Shown: positions 1 through 8,939 of the stretch, piece after piece
How the letters are laid out: each line of letters begins with the position of its first letter
How positions within the stretch are numbered: the first letter of the stretch is position 1
Assembly (NCBI GenBank): GCA_963839165.1
Contig: CAWIUG010000011.1
Span: 186,001-250,000 of the forward strand
Source of the DNA: DATFVA01 sp963839165
Lineage (GTDB): Bacteria > Bacteroidota > Ignavibacteria > Ignavibacteriales > Ignavibacteriaceae
DNA: 64,000 bases
Direction: 5' to 3'
Notes under the pieces: generated by a model
What the model saw: the letters and a program-made list of their open reading frames with translations, nothing else
The model's database searches: none
What the model was told of the DNA's origin: nothing
Position numbers and translations under genes: made by a program

Positions 1-473
1 GGACCGATATGGCGGTATAGTTCTGTCATAAAACTCTGGCAGAATCTCATTACTTCATTATCACTTTTTCCTTTAGGATCGAAATCCGATCCGCCTTTTC
101 CACCGCCCATAGGAAGGGTAGTAAGGCTGTTTTTGAATACCTGTTCAAAAGCTAAAAATTTAAGAATTCCCATATTCACGGAAGGGTGAAAACGAAGCCC
201 TCCTTTGTAAGGACCGATTGCACTATTCATTTCAATTCTGAAACCACGGTTAATATGAATTTCTCCCTGATCATCCATCCAGGGTACACGGAACATAATA
301 ACTCTTTCCGGTTCTGTCATTCTTTCAAGGATCTTAGCAGAGCGGTACTCAGGATGTCTTTCAAGTACCAGGTCCAGAGAATCAAATACTTCTTCTACAG
401 CCTGATGAAATTCAGGTTCACTTGGATTAAGTGCTCTCACTTTAGACAGCACATTTTGAGCATATTCGGTCAT
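1..473 (-). CDS. gdhA: NADP-type glutamate dehydrogenase, N-terminal part (cut by window edge)
   Basis: Read on the minus strand from the ATG at 473, the frame stays open to the window edge (157 residues). It matches the N-terminus of hexameric Glu/Leu/Phe/Val dehydrogenases: MTEYAQNVLSKV at the start, then ERVIMFRVPWMDD, GFRIEMNSAIGPYKGGLRFH and PMGGGKGGSDFDPKGKS, which carries the glycine-rich substrate-binding loop with the conserved lysine. The enzyme reversibly aminates 2-oxoglutarate to glutamate. An AAAGGA Shine-Dalgarno lies just before the ATG. The C-terminal nucleotide-binding domain is outside the window, so cofactor choice is inferred from similarity to the ~450-residue NADP type. 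Confidence 0.93.
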   Translation of the reverse strand, partial: MTEYAQNVLSKVRALNPSEPEFHQAVEEVFDSLDLVLERHPEYRSAKILERMTEPERVIMFRVPWMDDQGEIHINRGFRIEMNSAIGPYKGGLRFHPSVNMGILKFLAFEQVFKNSLTTLPMGGGKGGSDFDPKGKSDNEVMRFCQSFMTELYRHIG

Positions 474-705
474 GACTTTCCTTTAGATTAAAATTTTGAG
501 GTTTGTTCCCAGAAGGGGATATTTTGTACAAGCATTTTTCTATAAAAGTGTGCATAATTATAAAATTAACACAAGAAAAATTAGCAATTCTTTTAATCAA
601 AAACTCAGTAATTATCCGGAATTCTTATTTTCTTGCTTGGGTCACCTTATGTTAATAAGTTTAGGAAGTGTCTTTTTATTAGAGAATAAAAATTAAGGTA
701 TCACT

Positions 706-1901
706 ATGAACAAAGAAATATTAAAGGAAAAAATCGAGCAGGCGGTTAATATTTTAAATGAAAAAGAGATTGATATGTGGATGATCTTTGTAAGGGAAAG
801 TTCAACTATTCACTGATCCCAGCCTTGACATGATTGTAGGAGGAAACTGGACCTGGGAGTCGGCTTTTATAATAAATAGCGACGGCGAAACCGCAGCCAT
901 AGTCGGTTCAATTGAAGAGGAAAATATTAAGCGTACCGGAACGTTTAAAAATATAATGGGTTACTTGAAATCTATAAGAGAACCTTTAAGGAATACCTTA
1001 AGAAAAAGAATCCGGAAAATATCGCAGTTAATTATCTCAAAGAACTCAGTGCTTGCCGACGGACTAACTCACGGAATGTATAATATTCTGATGGAACATC
1101 TAAAGGGAAGCGGCTATGAGAATAGACTTGTATTCGGCGGAGGAAATTATTTCTGCATTCAGAGGACGGAAATCGCCGACAGAACTTGAGATAATGAAGG
1201 AGGCGATTAAAGGAAACAATAAAATTTTCGACGAGAACCGGAAAATTTATAAGTCCAGGAGTTAGCGAGATCGAAATATCAGACTTTGTGAAAGCAAAGT
1301 TAAATCGAAAGGGGATTCGAACTTGCCTGGGAAGAAGATCACTGTCCGGCAGTCTTCACAGGGCCGGATCCGCACGGACCGCACTCCGGATCCGACCGAC
1401 AGCAAAGTGCAGAAAGGGGGCACATGGTAAACATGGATTTCGGCATAAGGTATAAAGATTATTGTTCCGATCTTCAGAGAACGTGGTATGTTTTAAAGAG
1501 GGAGAATATAAAGCTCCGGCCGAAGTACAGAAAGGATTTGAAGTTATCAGGGATGCGATACAAAAAGTTGCCGATCATTGAAACCCGGCGCGGTCGGCTG
1601 CGATATGGATGATATTGCCCGGAATTATATAACAGATAAAGGATATGAGGAGTATCGCGCATGGTCTCGGCCACCAGGTGGGAAGAAAAGTTCACGACGG
1701 CGGTGCGGTTTACTCCCGCGGTGGGAGCGGTATGGTGAAACCCCTATCTGAAAGTTGAAGAAGACCAGGTCTTTACAATAGAACCAAGACTTCCTGTGAA
1801 AGATTACGGGGCCTCAACACTTGAAGAGGAAGGTGGTTATTACAAAAGACGGATGCAAGTTCATATCACCGGCTCAGAAAGAACTGATGCTCATTAAATG
1901 A
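706..1901 (+). pseudogene. M24 family Xaa-Pro aminopeptidase, destroyed by multiple frameshifts
   Basis: Translation across frames gives a near full-length M24 'pita-bread' metallopeptidase: MNKEILKEKIEQAVNIL, then DPSLDMIVGGNWTWESAF, then VLADGLTHGMYNILMEH, then EEIISAFRGRKSPTELEIM, then VNMDFGIRYKDYCSDLQRTW, then HGLGHQVGRKVHDGG, then FTIEPRLPV and a final KELMLIK. The reading frame changes near 811, 985, 1048, 1131 and 1238 and several more times before 1901. The metal-ligand motifs (MDFG, SDLQRT, GHGLGH, TIEP, LEEE) survive when read across the frames. Total length is right for a ~400-residue enzyme. Such enzymes cleave X-Pro dipeptides. The decay looks recent because protein similarity is intact between breaks. 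A badly sequenced stretch is the alternative. Confidence 0.85.
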
Positions 1902-1910
1902 TTCTTTGTT

Positions 1911-1959
1911 GAGGCTGTCTCAGAAAACTTTTGGATAAATTTACGCTTTTGAGATAGCC
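1911..1959. repeat. imperfect inverted repeat after the broken peptidase
   Basis: AGGCTGTCTCA pairs with TGAGATAGCCT (one G.U) across about 27 bases. No T-tract follows, so it is a poor terminator. The left arm GGCTGTCTC recurs with variation near 12914 and 23277. It may be the end of a decayed mobile element, but no transposase is visible. Confidence 0.4.
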
Positions 1960-2122
1960 TTCCTCTATAAACCCCCTTCAGACCTTCGTCACTTATATAT
2001 AAAATTATCTGGTAATTATCCCAATTATTTATAACTTCCGTTAAGCTTTGGTAAAATAATTAACAACAATTGCCCTTACGCAGGTGAATTGTGTCCATTT
2101 AAATAATAAAGGAAAATTCTAT

Positions 2123-3199
2123 ATGAAAAAAATTGGTTCATTACTGATTTGTTTCGTTTGGTTTGCGGGGATGGAAGTGTCAGCCCAGATTACAATTACA
2201 CAGAGTGATCTAGAGTCATTTTTGAGTATTGGACATAACCTGACGACATCCCTTGATACAACAACTACATCGTTCAATATAGGTACACCTGGTTCTACCT
2301 CATGGGATTTCAGTGGTATTTCCCAGAATAGTCAGTTTACTATTACAACTGAAGCTCCGGCAGGAACTCCGTTCGCCGGAAACTTTCCTGCAGCTACTGT
2401 CTGCCTACATGGAACCACTATGGTTGCGGGTTACAGTGCCGAAAGCTGGTCATATGTCGGAGTGAATGGAGGGTTGGTTAATTATGGTACAGGCGCCCAG
2501 GCTGAAGTCAGCGGGTATCAGTCAAATATAGTAATGACAAATAATCCTGCGGCTCAGGATTTTGTTGTTCCTCTGACAAATGGTACCAGCTGGACTGAGG
2601 ATTATGAACAGACAGATTCCAGTATTATTACCGGATTTCCACCAATTGTAAACAGTTCAAATATCCATGTTGAGAATATGGTTGATGCCTATGGGACAAT
2701 GATTCTTCCAGGAGGAGGAACCGTGCAGGCACTACGTATTAGATCTGATATGACCCAGACGGGAGCATCTTATACACGAAGTATTTCATATATGTTTATT
2801 ACTAACAGCGGTACCCAGTTTTCCGTTGAAGCTGCCGATACCACTTCTCCTAATTCAGGGGTGATACCCATATACGGTATCACTTTCATAAATTCTAACG
2901 TGACAGCTATAAATCAGGCGGACAACAATATTCCGCAGAATTTCCTGCTGGATCAGAATTATCCTAATCCGTTTAACCCTTCAACACAGATAAACTATTC
3001 TATTCCTTCTGCTCAAAAGGTAACATTAAAGATATATGATGAGCTCGGGAAGGAAGTTGCCACTCTGGTCAACACAGAACAGGCGGCTGGTAATTATACA
3101 GTGGATTTTAATGCTTCTGAATTTGCTAGCGGTGTATATTTCTACAGTATTCAGGCTGGAAATTTTATGCAGATGAAGAAAATGATCCTAATGAAGTAA
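2123..3199 (+). CDS. secreted protein with T9SS type A sorting domain
   Basis: A 358-residue protein from the ATG at 2123, chosen over an upstream in-frame GTG because AAAGGA precedes it and a typical signal peptide (MKKIGSLLICFVW...VSAQ) follows. The mature part is Ser/Thr/Gly-rich with no domain I recognise. The last ~80 residues are a classic T9SS sorting domain: QNYPNPFNPSTQINYSIP, then VTLKIYDELGKEVATLV, GNYTVDF, SGVYFYSIQAG and a basic end. Such proteins cross the inner membrane by Sec and the outer membrane by T9SS, and are anchored or released after removal of the domain. A strong terminator follows, so it is probably monocistronic. Cargo function is unknown. Confidence 0.9.
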   Translation: MKKIGSLLICFVWFAGMEVSAQITITQSDLESFLSIGHNLTTSLDTTTTSFNIGTPGSTSWDFSGISQNSQFTITTEAPAGTPFAGNFPAATVCLHGTTMVAGYSAESWSYVGVNGGLVNYGTGAQAEVSGYQSNIVMTNNPAAQDFVVPLTNGTSWTEDYEQTDSSIITGFPPIVNSSNIHVENMVDAYGTMILPGGGTVQALRIRSDMTQTGASYTRSISYMFITNSGTQFSVEAADTTSPNSGVIPIYGITFINSNVTAINQADNNIPQNFLLDQNYPNPFNPSTQINYSIPSAQKVTLKIYDELGKEVATLVNTEQAAGNYTVDFNASEFASGVYFYSIQAGNFMQMKKMILMK

Positions 3200-3225
3200 G
3201 CGTGTGATAGCCGATTATTTAATAC

Positions 3226-3254
3226 CCCGGAAGATCACATCTTCCGGGTTTTTT
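3226..3254 (+). terminator. Rho-independent terminator of the T9SS protein gene
   Basis: A perfect 10-bp stem (CCCGGAAGAT / ATCTTCCGGG) with a CAC loop is followed by six T residues, 26 bases after the stop codon. Confidence 0.95.
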
Positions 3255-3266
3255 GATACCTGAACA

Positions 3267-3869
3267 TTAAAATTGACAGCTTCTGGTATAGGCTGAATAA
3301 AGTAGTTCATTATAGTCATCCATATTGATTTCAATTGCGCCGAACATTTTAAGATGGGGAGTCATGAATCGAACATCAAGGAGAGCGAAATCCTTTTCTT
3401 TCAGGTGATATAAGAGGTTTATCAAAGCCGATTTTGATGCCTGGGGTTGTCTCGAAAACATCGACTCTCCGAAGAAAGCACCTCTGAAGGTAACACCGTA
3501 AAGTCCACCTACCAGCCTGCCTTTTTCCCAGGTTTCTACGGTATGAATATGTCCCATCTTTTTAAGTTTGAGGTATGCCCGGATAAGTTTTTCAGATATC
3601 CAGGTTGATTCCCTATCGGCACATCCTTTTACGATATTAAGAAAATCTGTATCATACCTTGTTTCATAATCTTTTTTCTCAAGGAATTTTCTTAAAGAAC
3701 GGGGAAAGTTAAAATTATTAAGAGGTATAACAGTTCGTATCTCAGGCATATACCAATTAATCTTATTTGTATCCTCATCAGCCATAGGAAACGCACCGCT
3801 TGCATACAGGCGGATCATATTCCGGGGCTTTAGAAGCTCATCCTGGTCATATATTTTATCTTCACTCAT
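3267..3869 (-). CDS. aat: leucyl/phenylalanyl-tRNA--protein transferase
   Basis: A 200-residue Aat. This cytoplasmic enzyme transfers Leu or Phe from aminoacyl-tRNA to N-terminal Lys or Arg of proteins, marking them for ClpAP through the N-end rule. Family landmarks: RLYASGAFPMADE near the N-terminus, WYMPEIRTVIPL, FLNIVKGCADRESTWI, HTVETWEKGRLVGGLYGV, the signature FGESMFSRQPQASK and DVRFMTPHLKMFGAIEI. Length is normal for the family. It ends just before the terminator of the convergent upstream gene. The DUF2721 gene lies directly upstream on the same strand with a 13-base gap, so the two may be co-transcribed. Confidence 0.96.
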   Translation of the reverse strand: MSEDKIYDQDELLKPRNMIRLYASGAFPMADEDTNKINWYMPEIRTVIPLNNFNFPRSLRKFLEKKDYETRYDTDFLNIVKGCADRESTWISEKLIRAYLKLKKMGHIHTVETWEKGRLVGGLYGVTFRGAFFGESMFSRQPQASKSALINLLYHLKEKDFALLDVRFMTPHLKMFGAIEINMDDYNELLYSAYTRSCQF

Positions 3870-3882
3870 TCAGGGGAGGGAT

Positions 3883-4359
3883 TTATTCATCAATTTTAAC
3901 CTCAAGCTGAATGATGCTGTATCCTTCTTTGGTCTCATATGCCGCATACAAAACCCCGGCGAGAACGCTTACCATTCCTAAAAGAAAAATAATAGTGATT
4001 AATACATTTATATTTACAGCGGCAAAATATTGTATGCCGATTAGAAGGGACGTTATAACGAATAGGGCAACAGCAATGGTGTAGGAAAGAACAGCGTTAC
4101 GAACCAGCTTTACCCTGAAAGTCAACTTATCGATCTGTAATGAAATACTTTCCAGCCGCACATTTTCCTCATAGCTGAATTCGCGGTCTGCGGCTTTTCC
4201 AAGCACCCTGCGTCTTTCTTCATTGAGTAATCTTATCCTGTTAACAACAAGGGAATATTTATTGTTCATCCCGAGCAGAAGAAGTCCACATGCTGAGACC
4301 ATGAGTCCCGGTGCAAGCATTAGTTGGATTACCTGGATAATGGAATTTAAGTCGGACAT
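3883..4359 (-). CDS. DUF2721 family membrane protein
   Basis: 158 residues from the ATG at 4359 (MSDLNSIIQVIQ...). A longer in-frame reading back to a TTG at 4419 is rejected because it would start inside the terminator of the preceding gene. The pattern is that of DUF2721: an N-terminal membrane segment (LMLAPGLMVSACGLLLLGM), then NKYSLVVNRIRLLNEERRR, a charged cytoplasmic helix, then two C-terminal membrane helices (LSYTIAVALFVITSLLIG and VLITIIFLLGMVSVLAGVL). The family has no established biochemical role. No clear Shine-Dalgarno is seen. Confidence 0.85.
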   Translation of the reverse strand: MSDLNSIIQVIQLMLAPGLMVSACGLLLLGMNNKYSLVVNRIRLLNEERRRVLGKAADREFSYEENVRLESISLQIDKLTFRVKLVRNAVLSYTIAVALFVITSLLIGIQYFAAVNINVLITIIFLLGMVSVLAGVLYAAYETKEGYSIIQLEVKIDE

Positions 4360-4405
4360 ATAAAACCCGCTAAAAATCTGAAATGAGTGTCGATAAAATA
4401 AAATG

Positions 4406-4439
4406 AAAAAAGCTGACAATTCAAAAGCATGTCAGCTTT
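4406..4439 (-). terminator. Rho-independent terminator on the minus strand
   Basis: AAAGCTGACA / TGTCAGCTTT forms a perfect 10-bp stem. On the minus strand it runs into six T residues. It ends the transcript of the gene at 4476-4796 and separates it from the DUF2721-aat pair. Confidence 0.88.
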
Positions 4440-4475
4440 ACTTTCATCGGATGAAGATTCAGGTTGTATCCGGGT

Positions 4476-4796
4476 TTACGTTTTTGCACCAGGTAAATTA
4501 TAATTCTTTGTTCTCAGAAAAATTGAACCGAAATAATTTTTTATTGTTTCAGTATCAATAATAGAAACCCGTAAGCGGGTATTCACATCTATTGAACTAA
4601 GCATAGCCATCATGTCATTATCACCGTTTACGGGTTCTTTTAATTTCAAAGACACGAACAAAGGGTGCTCTCTTTTTATCAATTCCGCTGTTCCCGCCGC
4701 ATTGAAGTTTTTATGCACCTCCGACTTAAACAGCCTGCCGAACATCTCTACGGGAGAGCCGGATGCACGGGAATTCCTGATTATCATAAATTTCAT
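4476..4796 (-). CDS. hypothetical protein, 106 residues
   Basis: Unrecognised. The ATG at 4796 gives a soluble protein without signal peptide or membrane segment: MKFMIIRNSRASGSP, VEMFGRLFKSEVHKNF, then HPLFVSLKLKEPVNGDNDMMAML and a C-terminal VNTRLRVSIIDTETIKNYFGS. The segment order (short strand, helix, strand, helix) would suit a small alpha/beta protein. It ends in its own intrinsic terminator, which supports it as a real gene. It lies downstream of the MlaF-like ATPase with an 86-base gap. No function is proposed. Confidence 0.6.
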   Translation of the reverse strand: MKFMIIRNSRASGSPVEMFGRLFKSEVHKNFNAAGTAELIKREHPLFVSLKLKEPVNGDNDMMAMLSSIDVNTRLRVSIIDTETIKNYFGSIFLRTKNYNLPGAKT

Positions 4797-4882
4797 ATGC
4801 TAAACGCCCGAATGATTACGGCAGAAATGTAATGAAAAGGATGTATGTATTATGTGATTTAAATTATGATTCTGAAGCAGGT

Positions 4883-5614
4883 TTAACCGCCGGCTCTTTT
4901 TATAAAATCGATTATGTCAGGATCTTTTGAATGCAAAAGTTCTTCCGGCGTTCCTTCAAAGTGAATTTTTCCATCATGCATCATTGCAACTTTATCTGCA
5001 ACATTTTTAACGCTGTATAAGTCATGAGTTACAACAACTGAAGTAACGCTGATTTTATCGCTCAGTTCTTTTATTAAGCTGTCAATTGAATCCGACATGA
5101 TAGGATCAAGTCCTGTAGTTGGTTCATCATAAAGGATGTAATCCGGATTGGTAACAAGCGCTCTCGCCAGTCCAACTCTTTTTTTCATTCCTCCTGAAAG
5201 TTCCGCAGGTTTAAGATCATAAATATCCTTCAATCCCACCAGTTCGAGTTTCTCTCTAACAATTCGTTCAATCTCAGATCGTTGAAATCCGTTTTTAGAT
5301 TCTTCCAGTGGAAGCCCTACATTCTCCTGCACCGTTAATGAATCAAATAAAGCAGCACCCTGGAAAAGGAATCCAAACATTTTTCTCAGCTCATACAATT
5401 CAGGCATGGAAAGTTCCGAAACCACCTGTCCTTCTACCTTTACCCACCCGGAATCAGGTTGAAGCAGGCCTACTATATGCTTAATAAGTACACTCTTCCC
5501 GCAGCCGCTTCTGCCGATTACTACAGTGGTCTGTCCTTTTTCAATTTTCAGGTTTACCCCAGTAAGAACCTCTTTGCCGGAAAATCTTTTATGCAGATCG
5601 TAAATTTCTATCAT
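4883..5614 (-). CDS. ABC transporter ATP-binding protein, MlaF-like
   Basis: A 243-residue ATPase of the Mla/Mce lipid-transport type. Walker A is GRSGCGKS (about 33-40), the Q-loop region is FLFQGAALFDSLTVQENV, the ABC signature is LSGGMKKRVGLARAL, Walker B is YILYDEPTTGLDP, and the switch His is in VVVTHDLYSV. The signature LSGGMKKR and GAALFDSL are typical of MlaF. Such ATPases work with a permease (MlaE) and an MCE substrate-binding protein (MlaD) to move phospholipids between inner and outer membrane. Neither partner is adjacent: the gene stands alone, diverging from sppA. It presumably acts with subunits encoded elsewhere. Confidence 0.9.
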   Translation of the reverse strand: MIEIYDLHKRFSGKEVLTGVNLKIEKGQTTVVIGRSGCGKSVLIKHIVGLLQPDSGWVKVEGQVVSELSMPELYELRKMFGFLFQGAALFDSLTVQENVGLPLEESKNGFQRSEIERIVREKLELVGLKDIYDLKPAELSGGMKKRVGLARALVTNPDYILYDEPTTGLDPIMSDSIDSLIKELSDKISVTSVVVTHDLYSVKNVADKVAMMHDGKIHFEGTPEELLHSKDPDIIDFIKRAGG

Positions 5615-5758
5615 AATATTTAATCAGGTTAATACATAAAAATACCGAAAATTTATGTCAGAATTAATAAAACGGCTTATCCCTCTTACTACTTTCCCGA
5701 TTTTAAGTAACCCAAAATCTTCATAATTTTAAGATGTGGAAAATAATAGAGGTTAAGA

Positions 5759-8182
5759 ATGAAAAAGCGCGCACTTTTTATCCTGTTCCTTGCTGTATTT
5801 TTCCAGAGCGGATTATGCCAGTCATCATCTCCTTATTACACCCAGGACGAATTCGGAATTGCATCCCCCGGGGCGTACAAATATGGATTATACGGGTATG
5901 TCAACCCTGCACTTCTCTCAATGGTCGATCAGCCGGATCTTTATTTTACTTTCAGCGATGAAAAAGGGAGATGGAACGATTTCAACCATTATGGGATTTT
6001 CACAGCCTTTCCTCACCTTGGTTTCGGATTCGTTAATACTAAATTGAATTCATTTTCTGTAACCGATTATAAATTGTCGTCAGGCTTCGGTAGTGAGGAG
6101 TTTAGTATGGGATTCGGCTATAGCTGGTCATCCGGAGACCTTAATGAATTCAGCCGCTCCGATTTCTTCACTATCGGAACCATATACAGACCCGTCAAAT
6201 ACGCTTCGCTTGGCATTATTGGAAACTTTTCTACATCAAGCAATAACGAAGGAGCTCTGGATCTTGCTGTAAGGCCTCTGGGAGATGAAAAGCTTACTCT
6301 TTTCGCCGATTACGTCTTTGGCAACGGGAAGCTGAAGAATGACCTGAGATGGAGTACGGGAGCAGTAACAGAACTGCTGCCGGGTATAAGAGTTTCAGGA
6401 AGGTATTTCTCAAATCATTTCTTCGATATCGGGGTAGGACTAAGTTTCGGTCGTCTCGGGCTTTCGAGTCAAAGCCGTTTTTCAAAAGACGGCACATATG
6501 GTTATAACATATACGGAATACGGGTCGGGTCATATGACAGAAATATGATGCAAACCCTGGAAACTAAAACCGATTATGTAAAGCTTGACCTGCTAGGGGG
6601 AATGAAATATCAGAGATATAAGTTATTCGATAACTCGAATACACTCTTTAACACTCTCAATGAAATTGATGCCGCAGGAAATGATAATTCAATATCAGGA
6701 ATTGTTATCAATCTTTCAGGAATGGAAGTTAACCGGGAGATGATCTGGGAACTCAGGGAGAAACTCAAACAAATTAAGGATAGAGGGAAGTCCATCATCA
6801 TCTACCTTGACCGTGTTAATATAGATGGTTATTACCTTGCTTCAATCGCCGATAAAATTATTATGAATCCCCAGGGTACAATAACACTTGAAGGATATAT
6901 TTGGGGACGACAATATTACACTAACCTTCTTGAGAAACTTGGTATCGGTTTTACCGAATTAAGATATTTCAAATTTAAGTCGGCAATGGAATCTTTCTCG
7001 CGTACACAAATGAGTGAAGCCGACAGTATTCAGTGGAAAGCTATAATCGATGCGTATTATAATGTCACCAGGGACGGTATCTGCAGAAGCAGAAATATGC
7101 AGACTGATGAATATGACAATCTTGTAAACGAAACAGCTCTTTTTCTTCCTTCGGCAGCTTTAAGAAACAACCTGGTTGATACTCTTGCCAGGTGGGAGAA
7201 TATAAATGAAATAGTCAATGAGAATGAGGAAGAGAAGAAAAACCTGGTTTCCCCCGGTTCTTTATCAGAGTTTCAGCTTCCGGATGATAATTATTGGGGA
7301 AAAAAACCTGAGATAGCCATAATATATGCTATAGGTGAGTGTGCAATGGACCAGGGAATAAATGCAAGGAGTCTTGTTAAAGTTATTGAATCGGCTGCCA
7401 ATGATCCGGATATAAAGGGTGTAGTATTTAGAGTGGATTCTCCGGGTGGTGATGGAATGGCCTCGGATATTGTTGCGGAAGCAATTAAAGAATGTAAGAA
7501 AATGAAGCCGGTTATTGTGTCCCAGGGATATGTTGCGGGATCAGGAGGGTACTGGCTGTCAATGTACGGTGATGAGATATATGCCGCTCCAACTACCATA
7601 ACCGGTTCGATAGGTGTAATAGGAGGCTGGTACTATAATAAGACACTTAAGCAGGATATCGGTGTTTCTACCGATCTCGTTCAGATTGGTAAACATGCCG
7701 ATCTGCCATTTGGAATGAGAGTTCCTTTCATAGGTGTATCACTGCCTGACAGAGACCTCACGAAGGATGAATTGAATAAGGCAGAAAATATGATTAAAGA
7801 GACTTATCGTGATTTTGTGGGGAAAGTTGCACAAGGAAGGAACATGGAATACGGTAAAGTTCAGGAAATAGCGCAGGGCAGGGTATGGTCAGGTATTGAT
7901 GGGAAGAGAATAAATCTTGTAGATGAGATAGGGGGACTTTATGACGCAATTAATGAAGCAGTTGGTAAGGCAGGTCTTAGTGGACAGGAATATAATATTA
8001 AAGAATACCCCGAAGCTCCCTGGTTCAATTTCGGTTCTCTTGTCCCGAATATATTAGGATTAAATCTCCAGGATGATACTATATTTGATCACCTGAAATT
8101 CAGGTTAAAGTACAACGGTCTTCCCCTTTATATGCTGCCGTTAGAAAATATGATCTACGATTTTCCTATAAAGAGATACTAA
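5759..8182 (+). CDS. sppA: signal peptide peptidase SppA (S49) with N-terminal outer-membrane-like extension
   Basis: 807 residues. After a signal peptide (MKKRALFILFLAVFFQSGLC) come about 240 residues rich in alternating aromatic/polar strands (GFGYSWSSGDL, YKLSSGFGSEEFSMGFGY, FFDIGVGLSFG), resembling a beta-barrel of PorV/UPF0164 style. From about residue 275 a tandem S49 SppA follows. The general-base lysine is probably K407 in RYFKFKSAMESF, the equivalent of E. coli GKYKSAVEPF. The nucleophile serine is S595 in GYVAGSGGYW, after FRVDSPGGDGMASD and before TITGSIGVIGGWY. E. coli SppA is about 618 residues and degrades cleaved signal peptides at the inner membrane. The extra N-terminal block suggests a different location or partner. 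An AGAGG-like sequence precedes the ATG. Confidence 0.88.
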   Translation: MKKRALFILFLAVFFQSGLCQSSSPYYTQDEFGIASPGAYKYGLYGYVNPALLSMVDQPDLYFTFSDEKGRWNDFNHYGIFTAFPHLGFGFVNTKLNSFSVTDYKLSSGFGSEEFSMGFGYSWSSGDLNEFSRSDFFTIGTIYRPVKYASLGIIGNFSTSSNNEGALDLAVRPLGDEKLTLFADYVFGNGKLKNDLRWSTGAVTELLPGIRVSGRYFSNHFFDIGVGLSFGRLGLSSQSRFSKDGTYGYNIYGIRVGSYDRNMMQTLETKTDYVKLDLLGGMKYQRYKLFDNSNTLFNTLNEIDAAGNDNSISGIVINLSGMEVNREMIWELREKLKQIKDRGKSIIIYLDRVNIDGYYLASIADKIIMNPQGTITLEGYIWGRQYYTNLLEKLGIGFTELRYFKFKSAMESFSRTQMSEADSIQWKAIIDAYYNVTRDGICRSRNMQTDEYDNLVNETALFLPSAALRNNLVDTLARWENINEIVNENEEEKKNLVSPGSLSEFQLPDDNYWGKKPEIAIIYAIGECAMDQGINARSLVKVIESAANDPDIKGVVFRVDSPGGDGMASDIVAEAIKECKKMKPVIVSQGYVAGSGGYWLSMYGDEIYAAPTTITGSIGVIGGWYYNKTLKQDIGVSTDLVQIGKHADLPFGMRVPFIGVSLPDRDLTKDELNKAENMIKETYRDFVGKVAQGRNMEYGKVQEIAQGRVWSGIDGKRINLVDEIGGLYDAINEAVGKAGLSGQEYNIKEYPEAPWFNFGSLVPNILGLNLQDDTIFDHLKFRLKYNGLPLYMLPLENMIYDFPIKRY

Positions 8183-8260
8183 TAGAATATAGTATGTCAT
8201 TTTATGAAGCTCTTAAAAGATTATTTCGGGAACTTATTCTTTTAAGATAATCTCATATAC

Positions 8261-8680
8261 TTATTCTATATCTTTAACGGAGGATTTGGTAACCTTCGTA
8301 TTGAAGCTGCTATCAGTCAGATGTATATTAACCTTTGAATGGTCAAAAACATCATCGGAGAGCTGCATAGCCAGTATCTCAGCATAATTTTGATATTGAT
8401 CGCTGTTGATCATCTCTGTCGGGACACTCAGACTCAAATCATAAGTGCTGTCTGATTTTATCAGTCTTGCCTTATGAACTTCATCATTAAAGATAGCGCA
8501 CTGGTTTATGTAATTGGCGAGACTTTCAATTTTATCACCCGAAATGTTTTTATCGTAATAGAGCTCTCCCTTATCAAGTTGCTTTTTCTCATAATTTTCA
8601 CCACTGCAGCCGTAAACTATTAGAATTGAACATAACATGAATAATGAGATAGAGAAATATGACTTATTATTTTTTTTCAT
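8261..8680 (-). CDS. hypothetical lipoprotein
   Basis: 139 residues from the ATG at 8680; GAGGGAGG lies immediately upstream, and an in-frame GTG four codons earlier is less likely. The N-terminus MKKNNKSYFSISLFMLC...LIVYGCSGE is a lipoprotein signal with lipobox YGC|S. The rest is a ~115-residue soluble domain (LANYINQCAIFNDEVHKARLI, then DLSLSVPTEMINSDQYQNYAEILAMQLSDDVF) of alternating helices and strands. I do not recognise the family. It converges on sppA from the right and is divergent from the peptide transporter gene. Confidence 0.72.
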   Translation of the reverse strand: MKKNNKSYFSISLFMLCSILIVYGCSGENYEKKQLDKGELYYDKNISGDKIESLANYINQCAIFNDEVHKARLIKSDSTYDLSLSVPTEMINSDQYQNYAEILAMQLSDDVFDHSKVNIHLTDSSFNTKVTKSSVKDIE

Positions 8681-8939
8681 CGCCTCCCTCACAATGTTAT
8701 TGACAATAAAACCTACTAAAAGTAATTAGCATAATCAATCAATTTTCAGATTTCCCGGGATAAAACATTGCTTTGTGATTCTAATCCCAGTCAGTCATTA
8801 TCAAAAAAATCAAAGAATTCATTAAAAAAACTTGTTACTAACAAGATTCTTTTCGTATAATTCGAAATGCAGATTTAAAATGCTCAGAGGAGAGAAAAAT
8901 CATATCTTAAAAATTTCCTAAAAGTTAAGCGGAGGCCAG

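Noticed and set aside
186..696. Plus-strand open frames of 101 and 66 codons at the left edge
   Set aside because: The first is the antisense of gdhA; the second has no family likeness or ribosome site.
4360..4419. Longer N-terminus for the DUF2721 protein from a TTG
   Set aside because: It would begin inside the preceding gene's terminator, and the family start is at 4359.
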